Shown here piece after piece: positions 58,590-64,000 of a stretch of 64,000 nucleotides of DNA. Each line of letters opens with the position of its first letter. The stretch's first letter is position 1. The notes under the pieces are model-generated. The model was not told the origin of the DNA and searched no databases. It saw only the letters and a program-made list of their open reading frames with translations. The stretch spans positions 4,111,001-4,175,000 of the forward strand of contig NZ_CP084622.1 of the NCBI RefSeq assembly GCF_020422885.1, in the 5' to 3' direction. Source of the stretch: Mesobacillus sp. S13 (GTDB lineage Bacteria > Bacillota > Bacilli > Bacillales > Cytobacillaceae). The position numbers and the translations under genes were made by a program.

Positions 58590-59858
58590 TTACGATTTAA
58601 GTCTTGCTTCGACGGCCCTTGCATGGGCTTCCAAACCTTCTAGCCTGGCGAACTCTGCAATCTTTGATCCGTTGTCAACCATCGCTTTCTCGCTGTAAAG
58701 GATAATGCTCGATTTCTTTTGAAAATCTTCGACACTCAAAGGACTTGAAAAGCGAGCTGTGCCGTTTGTTGGCAGGACATGGTTCGGTCCGGCAAAATAA
58801 TCACCTACAGGCTCCGAGCTATATCTTCCCAGGAAAATCGCGCCGGCATGCTTGATTTTACCGAGAAGCTCCATCGGATTCTCCGTGACGATTTCGAGGT
58901 GCTCCGGTGCCAGCTGGTTGATGGCACTGACTGCTTCATCCATATCTGCTGCAACATAAATCGCTCCAAAGTTTTCGATTGCCTGTGCAGCGATTTCCTT
59001 TCTAGGCAATTGTGAAAGCTGTTTGTACACTTCATTTTGAACATCTTCTGCAAGAGTACGGGATGTTGTCACTAAAACGGCACATGCCCGCGGGTCATGC
59101 TCTGCCTGGGAAAGCAGGTCTGCTGCAATTTCGTTGGCTCGGGCGGTGTCGTCGGCGAGGATACCAATCTCGCTTGGTCCAGCAATCATATCTATTGCGA
59201 CGTCGCCGAACACCTCACGTTTTGCCAGGGCGACATAGATGTTTCCTGGACCTGTGATTTTATCGACCGGCTTGATCGTTTCAGTGCCGTATGCGAGTGC
59301 TGCAATCGCCTGTGCTCCGCCGATTTTATAGATTTCTTTTACCCCGGCAATATCCGCGGCAACGAGTACGCCTGCCGGAAGCTTTCCATCCTGCCCTGGT
59401 GGTGACACCATCACGATTCGCTGAACACCCGCGGTTTTTGCCGGGATGACATTCATTAACACCGATGAAGGATAAGCCGCCGTCCCGCCCGGCACATATA
59501 CACCGACAGAATCGAGCGGCGTTACTTTCTGGCCGAGCATCGTTCCATTTTCCTCCGTTGTCATCCATGACGGACGCAGCTGCTTTTCATGATAGTTACG
59601 GATATTATCAGCTGCCTCTTTTATAATGTCCACGAGCTGGCTGCTGACCGATTTATAGGCTTCTGAAATTTCATCGTCTGTCACCATAAAATCATCGAGC
59701 GCCACTTGATCAAACTTTTTTGTAAAAGTCCTGAGCGCCTGGTCACCTGAAGCACGTACCTCTGCGATAATGCTCTGTACCGCTTTTCTCTGCTCTTCGG
59801 TTCCGCCATCTACCGTCCGTTTGAGTGACAAACTTCCATCTATTTGTAAAATCTCCAT
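58590..59858 (-). CDS. hisD: Histidinol dehydrogenase HisD
   Basis: NAD- and zinc-dependent four-electron oxidation of histidinol to histidine; 422 residues. [44 protein letters not shown] and [15 protein letters not shown] (zinc ligands Gln/His), [18 protein letters not shown] 59858 with AAAGGATTTG upstream; an in-frame TTG lies three codons before. Confidence 0.97.
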   Translation of the reverse strand: MEILQIDGSLSLKRTVDGGTEEQRKAVQSIIAEVRASGDQALRTFTKKFDQVALDDFMVTDDEISEAYKSVSSQLVDIIKEAADNIRNYHEKQLRPSWMTTEENGTMLGQKVTPLDSVGVYVPGGTAAYPSSVLMNVIPAKTAGVQRIVMVSPPGQDGKLPAGVLVAADIAGVKEIYKIGGAQAIAALAYGTETIKPVDKITGPGNIYVALAKREVFGDVAIDMIAGPSEIGILADDTARANEIAADLLSQAEHDPRACAVLVTTSRTLAEDVQNEVYKQLSQLPRKEIAAQAIENFGAIYVAADMDEAVSAINQLAPEHLEIVTENPMELLGKIKHAGAIFLGRYSSEPVGDYFAGPNHVLPTNGTARFSSPLSVEDFQKKSSIILYSEKAMVDNGSKIAEFARLEGLEAHARAVEARLKS

Positions 59859-60008
59859 GGAATTCAAATCCTTTCAGATTCACGATCTATTACATCTCGA
59901 TTGAGTTTCTTCAGCATTTTCGGGCCTTTAACTAAGATAATCCGTATGGCTTATAATCGAGATGACATCATTCGCTTTCAATCTAGTTGACTTCATTCAA
60001 CCTACAAG

Positions 60009-60632
60009 TCAGATGACTTTATCCAAGCGTTTGATCAGCTCGCTGATCCGCTCATCCTTTATCCGGTAGCTGACTGGATTAACAATAAGCCTTGAGGTTA
60101 CGCTTGTGATTGTTTCATACTCGACCAGGCCATTTTCCTTTAATGTCCTTCCGGTTGAGACGATGTCGACGATCCTGTCGGCGAGCCCGATTAATGGCGC
60201 AAGCTCGATTGATCCGTTCAATTTGATGATTTCAACTTGCTCGCCCTGCTCACGGAAATAGGCTGCTGCGATGTTAGGGTATTTCGTCGCTATTTTCGGG
60301 GCAACATCATTCATTTTTGTATCTGGTAATCCCGCAACGGCAAGATAGCAGCCGCTTATTTTTAAATCGAGCAGTTCGTACACGTCCCGTTCTTCTTCGA
60401 GCAGGACATCCTTTCCGGCAATTCCGAGATCGGCGACACCATGTTCGACGTATGTAGCGACATCCATCGGCTTCGCGAGTATGAAGCGGAAATTTTCTTC
60501 TTCCACATCAATAATCAACTTGCGGGAATCATCAAATTCAGGAGGCAAATCAAAACCGGCGTTCCGCAGCAGTTCAACCGCTTCGGTAAAAATTCTGCCC
60601 TTCGGCATCGCGATGGTCAGCTGTTCATTCAT
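60009..60632 (-). CDS. hisG: ATP phosphoribosyltransferase catalytic subunit HisG (short form)
   Basis: First step of histidine synthesis. 207 residues, the short form that lacks the C-terminal regulatory domain and needs His[22 protein letters not shown] at the N-terminus, [13 protein letters not shown], and the PRPP loop [16 protein letters not shown] (about 150-165). Followed by a 150-base gap before hisD with nothing recognisable. Confidence 0.96.
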   Translation of the reverse strand: MNEQLTIAMPKGRIFTEAVELLRNAGFDLPPEFDDSRKLIIDVEEENFRFILAKPMDVATYVEHGVADLGIAGKDVLLEEERDVYELLDLKISGCYLAVAGLPDTKMNDVAPKIATKYPNIAAAYFREQGEQVEIIKLNGSIELAPLIGLADRIVDIVSTGRTLKENGLVEYETITSVTSRLIVNPVSYRIKDERISELIKRLDKVI

Positions 60633-61804
60633 TGCGCTCCCTCCTTCCCTACTAGATAAACGACATCAGCAAAAGCAGCGGAACAAGCATCAAGATTTCC
60701 TACGGCACTGATGTCCTGGAGGATGACACGTTCCCCGTCCTCCCTGCGCTGGGCGGCAAGCTGGTATGCTTCCTTTCTCCGTTCGTGGCTGAAAAGAATG
60801 CAAGTAACAGGCTCAGGTTCACTAAGATTGCCGAGGCTTTCAAGCAGGCGGTCGAGCCTGATTGCGAATCCAGTGGCCCCAGTCGATTTGCCAAATTTCT
60901 CGAGCAGCTTGTCATAGCGGCCGCCATTGCCGATTGGGAAGCCTACCATTCCAGCGTAAACCTCAAATAAAATGCCAGTATAATAGCTCATATGGCTGAC
61001 AATCGTTAAGTCAAATTTAATTCGGTCGCTTCCGCCAAAGTCTTTGATGACGTTAAAAAGCAACTTTAGTTCATCCAGTGCTGCCTTTCCTTTTCCGTTC
61101 TCAACCAATTCAGATGCCCTGTCAATCACTTCAGGACCGCCTCGCAGCTCTAGGAATGCGAGAAGCCTTTGTGAATCAATTGATGACAGCGGCAATGCTT
61201 TGACATGCTCTCGATACCCAACATAATTTTTCTCATATAAGAATTTCGTCAGTTCCCTGGCTCTTTCTTCCGTGCCAAGGATCTGGACGAACAATTCATT
61301 GACGAAGCCAACATGCCCGACGGACAGCTGAAACTGTTCCAGCCCTGCTTTTTTCAGAGAGGAAATCGCAAGTGAGATCATTTCACCATCCGCGCTAACC
61401 GAACCGTCGCCGATACACTCGACGCCAATCTGCTCAAATTCAGCCGGCCGGCCGCCTTCTCGCTGCTGGGCGCGGTAGACATTCTCAGAATAGGCCAGCC
61501 TTAACGGAACCTGATCCTTGAATAATTTTGAAGCCGCAACCCTCGCGATCGGTGCGGTCATATCTGGCCGCAGCACAAGCGTATGCCCCTGCTGGTCCAA
61601 CAGTTTGAACAGCTGCTGATCAAGGATCGCAGAAGCACTGCCAACTGTTTCGTAATATTCAAGCGCTGGTGTCTCGATGAATTGGAAACCCCATTGCTTC
61701 ATTTCTTTTTGAATCGAGCTTCGGACTTTTTCTTTCGCTTCATGCAATTCCGGAAGTGTATCCCGCATGCCAAGCGGCTTTTCAAACATGAATAATCTGC
61801 TCAT
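60629..61804 (-). CDS. hisZ: ATP phosphoribosyltransferase regulatory subunit HisZ
   Basis: HisRS-like paralogue of 391 residues that binds HisG and mediates feedback by histidine. Motif 2-like [15 protein letters not shown] and [18 protein letters not shown], and [16 protein letters not shown] are seen; no anticodon-binding domain. First gene of the operon; overlaps hisG by 4 bases; GAGGGTGA precedes the ATG. Confidence 0.95.
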   Translation of the reverse strand: MSRLFMFEKPLGMRDTLPELHEAKEKVRSSIQKEMKQWGFQFIETPALEYYETVGSASAILDQQLFKLLDQQGHTLVLRPDMTAPIARVAASKLFKDQVPLRLAYSENVYRAQQREGGRPAEFEQIGVECIGDGSVSADGEMISLAISSLKKAGLEQFQLSVGHVGFVNELFVQILGTEERARELTKFLYEKNYVGYREHVKALPLSSIDSQRLLAFLELRGGPEVIDRASELVENGKGKAALDELKLLFNVIKDFGGSDRIKFDLTIVSHMSYYTGILFEVYAGMVGFPIGNGGRYDKLLEKFGKSTGATGFAIRLDRLLESLGNLSEPEPVTCILFSHERRKEAYQLAAQRREDGERVILQDISAVGNLDACSAAFADVVYLVGKEGAQ

Positions 61805-61895
61805 TGATTTTCACCCTCTTCGTTGCTGGTGCTTGATATATAAATTTTCTAAATCCTTTAGTTCGCTAATATGGTAACAAGATGAAGTTATATGT

Positions 61896-61924
61896 ATTTT
61901 ATCGTTCATTTTATTATCCGTCAA
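61896..61924 (-). promoter_or_regulatory. Promoter of the histidine operon
   Basis: On the minus strand TTGACG and TAAAAT are separated by exactly 17 bases, 92 bases before hisZ. No T-box or leader peptide is evident in the short leader. Confidence 0.75.
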
Positions 61925-61999
61925 CCATAAGCTATTCATGTTGGCTTTTTAAAAATTGGACTGTTAAAATGGGGGCAAACAAAAAGGGAGGGCTTAGCA

Positions 62000-62551
62000 G
62001 TGAAAATCCTCTGGGACTTGGACGGGACAATCCTTGATACGTGGCCGACACTTGTCGAGGCATTTACGGTGGTGGCAAAAAAAGACCTGAAGTATGAAGA
62101 AGTCCTTCCGCACCTGAAATATGGGACAGCTTATGACTTTTACGGTGTCGATAAAAACAAGGTAACTGAATTCCGTGAGATTGAGCGCACTTTGCCAAAT
62201 GACAGGAAGCCGCTTTTTCCATATGTGAAAGATGTGCTTGCAAACGCAGATGCAAATGTCCTCGTGACCCATCGCAATCGGCGCTCAACAGAAGAGCTGC
62301 TGGAACACTGGCATCTAGGGCAATTTTTCAAGGAAGTCATTTGCCCTGCGGAGGACGGTTATTCGTTAAAGCCGGATATTCATGCGTATAAGTACCTGCA
62401 TGACAGATATGGCTTGGATCTTGTAGTCGGCGACCAGAGCACAGACCTGATTCCCGGCAGAAAACTCGGCGTGCAGACCTGCTCCTTCCGAGAAACAAAC
62501 GAGTTTGCAGACAAAACCATCTATTGTTATTCGGAATTTCCTTATAAGTAG
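62000..62551 (+). CDS. HAD family hydrolase
   Basis: 183-residue HAD phosphatase-like protein. Motif I WDLDGTILDTW (residues 5-15), motif II VLVTHRN (about 91), motif III Lys in SLKPDIHAY (about 122) and motif IV VVGDQSTDLIPGRKLG with the Asp pair. Substrate unknown. The start is GTG 62000 behind AGGGAGGGC. It is divergent from hisZ and not part of the usual B. subtilis neighbourhood. Confidence 0.85.
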   Translation: MKILWDLDGTILDTWPTLVEAFTVVAKKDLKYEEVLPHLKYGTAYDFYGVDKNKVTEFREIERTLPNDRKPLFPYVKDVLANADANVLVTHRNRRSTEELLEHWHLGQFFKEVICPAEDGYSLKPDIHAYKYLHDRYGLDLVVGDQSTDLIPGRKLGVQTCSFRETNEFADKTIYCYSEFPYK

Positions 62552-62616
62552 ATTGATGGAGTGTTGTCGACCGCCTTTTTTAGCTAAAAGAAAAATTTAT
62601 TGAGGAAGAACAGATT

Positions 62617-62730
62617 ATATCGACCACTTTTCAAGATATATCAGCGGATTTTTGATTTTATCGACCACTTTTAAAAATATATCAGCGGATTTTTAATTTT
62701 ATCGACCACTATTTGCAAAATATCGACCAC
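62617..62730. repeat. GGTCGAT phrase array, inverted copy
   Basis: Copies of ATCGACCAC separated by ATATATCAGCGGATTTTT, the reverse complement of the array at 53863-53980. It lies between the HAD gene and yvoF. Confidence 0.85.
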
Positions 62731-62750
62731 ATCCTAATTTTCCCAAAAAT

Positions 62751-62791
62751 AAAAAAAGCGAAGCGGAGCAATGTCCGTTTCGCTTTTTGTT
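62751..62791. terminator. Bidirectional terminator
   Basis: AAAAAGCGAAGCGGA / TCCGTTTCGCTTTTT (one wobble) with a 6-nt loop between the repeat array and yvoF. Confidence 0.85.
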
Positions 62792-63326
62792 ATTTGGTGC
62801 TTGTCCCATAGATTTCATCATCCGCCCAGCGCTCTGCGAGTTCTTCCTTTGTGTAGATTACGCGCATTGGGTTGCCGCCGACGAAGGCTCCGGCCGGGAC
62901 GTCTTTGTGGACGAGTGTTCCGGCGGAGACGATGGCGCCGTCACCAATCGTGATGCCAGGCATGAGCGTGGAATTGGCGCCGATCATGACTTCACTGCCA
63001 ATTTCGACGTCGCCGAGGCGAAATTCCTTGATCAGGTATTCGTGGGCCAGGATCGTTGTGTTATAACCAATGACCGTATTGCGGCCAACAGAGATTTTTT
63101 CCGGGAACATGACATCAAGCATGACCATCAGCGCAAAGGAGGTCTGATCGCCGACTTTCATTCGCAGAAAGGTGCGGTACAGCCAGTTTTTCATACCGAG
63201 AAATGGCGTGTAGCGCGCTACCTGGATGACGACGAAATTTTTGACGACCTTCCAGAACGGGACGGTTTTATACACATGCCAGAGTGAGTTTGCTCCTTCT
63301 ACTCGGTAACGAGTCGTCCGTCTCAT
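62790..63326 (-). CDS. yvoF: Hexapeptide acyltransferase YvoF
   Basis: Left-handed beta-helix acetyltransferase of 178 residues. Hexapeptide turns: ISVGRNTVIGYNTTILAH and VMIGANSTLMPGITIGDGA (residues about 90-150), followed by GNPMRVIY-like end. Acceptor unknown. Directly downstream of ppaX (1-base gap), as in B. subtilis. Confidence 0.9.
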   Translation of the reverse strand: MRRTTRYRVEGANSLWHVYKTVPFWKVVKNFVVIQVARYTPFLGMKNWLYRTFLRMKVGDQTSFALMVMLDVMFPEKISVGRNTVIGYNTTILAHEYLIKEFRLGDVEIGSEVMIGANSTLMPGITIGDGAIVSAGTLVHKDVPAGAFVGGNPMRVIYTKEELAERWADDEIYGTSTK

Positions 63327-63327
63327 T

Positions 63328-63972
63328 TTACACCCCGAGGATTGGCAGGATTTCAGCCATATTTTCCAAGATATAATCTGGCTTGTATTCCTCTAGATGT
63401 GCTCTTCCCTTGATGGACCATGCGACACCGACTGTTTTTGTGCCGGCGTTCTTGCCGCCAAGGATATCATGATGGTTATCTCCGACCATGATTGCACGGT
63501 CAGGTGATGAGCCGAGCATGTCCAATGCTTTTAAAAGTGGCTCCGGATCTGGCTTCGCTTTTTCAACATGGTCAAGCGCGACGACGACTTCGAAAAATTC
63601 ATCCAATCCTGTCAGCTTTAAGCCCATCTTAACTACATCCGAACGCTTCGTTGTGACGATTCCTAAATGGAAGCCGTTTTCCTTCAATGTCCTGACTGTT
63701 TCATATACTCCATCGAATTCTTTTACCAAGAGATCGTGATTTGCCAGGTTGTAAGTCCGGTAAGTAGTGATCATTTCCTCATAGCCTTCAGGATCCAGCT
63801 TCTCGAATGATTCTTTTAAAGAAGGCCCTAAAAACGGAAGGACATCCTCCCGTTTGTATTGCCCTGGATAATAGGTTTCCATTGTGTGTAGGAAAGATGA
63901 GATAATCAGTTCGTTCGTATCAATTAAGGTCCCGTCAAGATCGAACAGGACTGTGTCTATTTTATTGCTCAT
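63328..63972 (-). CDS. ppaX: Pyrophosphatase PpaX
   Basis: HAD pyrophosphatase of 214 residues, which in B. subtilis hydrolyses pyrophosphate released by HPr(Ser-P) dephosphorylation. Motif [14 protein letters not shown], motif II IVTTKRS (about 103), motif III Lys in AKPDPEPLL (about 142), motif [18 protein letters not shown]. The upstream lgt/hprK genes of B. subtilis would lie beyond the window. AAAGGAAGCAGTAT precedes the ATG. Confidence 0.95.
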   Translation of the reverse strand: MSNKIDTVLFDLDGTLIDTNELIISSFLHTMETYYPGQYKREDVLPFLGPSLKESFEKLDPEGYEEMITTYRTYNLANHDLLVKEFDGVYETVRTLKENGFHLGIVTTKRSDVVKMGLKLTGLDEFFEVVVALDHVEKAKPDPEPLLKALDMLGSSPDRAIMVGDNHHDILGGKNAGTKTVGVAWSIKGRAHLEEYKPDYILENMAEILPILGV

Positions 63973-64000
63973 ATACTGCTTCCTTTCTTTTTGCGAGGTC

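Overview
The window is chromosomal DNA of a low-to-middle GC, endospore-forming Firmicute of the family Bacillaceae. The evidence is the gene order: cggR-gapA-pgk-tpiA-gpmI-eno, secG-est-rnr-smpB-ssrA, rpoN, clpP, crh-whiA-yvcK-rapZ-yvcI-trxB and hisZGDBHAF(IE)-yvoF-ppaX all follow the Bacillus subtilis arrangement. A CwlJ germination hydrolase, strong AAGGAGG ribosome binding sites, a CtsR box and a CggR operator agree. It is not B. subtilis itself; a Mesobacillus-like relative is a guess from the style of the intergenic repeats. Most core genes lie on the minus strand.

Layout. 1-8.2 kb: a 5'-truncated BrnQ transporter, an acetyltransferase, an MMPL/RND exporter with its MarR regulator, CwlJ and small proteins. 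8.3-11.2 kb: three oligopeptide-type ABC permeases with no binding protein or ATPase beside them. 11.3-18.1 kb: a redox and stress island (FMN reductase, SodA, an Fe-S-type HTH regulator, tRNA hydroxylase/rhodanese TrhO, pirin, a half-size thioredoxin-reductase-like flavoprotein). A palindrome TATAC-N6-GTATA recurs at its promoters. 18.2-21.8 kb: accessory genes, including the YIEGIA pair and a freestanding LAGLIDADG endonuclease. 21.9-27.8 kb: the trans-translation and RNA-quality module. 28.2-35.5 kb: the glycolytic operon with its regulator. 36-44 kb: sigma-54, tRNA-Arg, clpP, crh-whiA-yvcK-rapZ-yvcI and trxB. 44.4-52.1 kb: a TPP-riboswitch-controlled operon that joins HMP salvage and uptake (TenA, YkoEDC) to thiazole synthesis (TenI, ThiO, ThiS, ThiG, ThiF). 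52.2-55 kb: a TPR protein and a NERD protein. 55-61.9 kb: the complete histidine operon. 62-64 kb: a HAD protein, YvoF and PpaX.

The most striking object is the ssrA (tmRNA) gene. Its T-loop is split by a 272-nt insertion with the hallmarks of a group I self-splicing intron. Removing it restores a perfect T-arm and a 359-nt tmRNA that encodes the tag AGKENNNFAFAA. The intron has no ORF, but a freestanding single-motif LAGLIDADG endonuclease gene lies about 130 bp beyond the tmRNA 3' end, convergent with it. This suggests an intron and endonuclease that home in collaboration.

Intergenic gaps carry several unrelated families of short phased repeats (52-bp TCCGATA units, 21-bp AATTGCACC units, about 41-bp GGTCGAT units, a 143-bp element with terminal inverted repeats). 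No insertion sequence, prophage or CRISPR array was seen.
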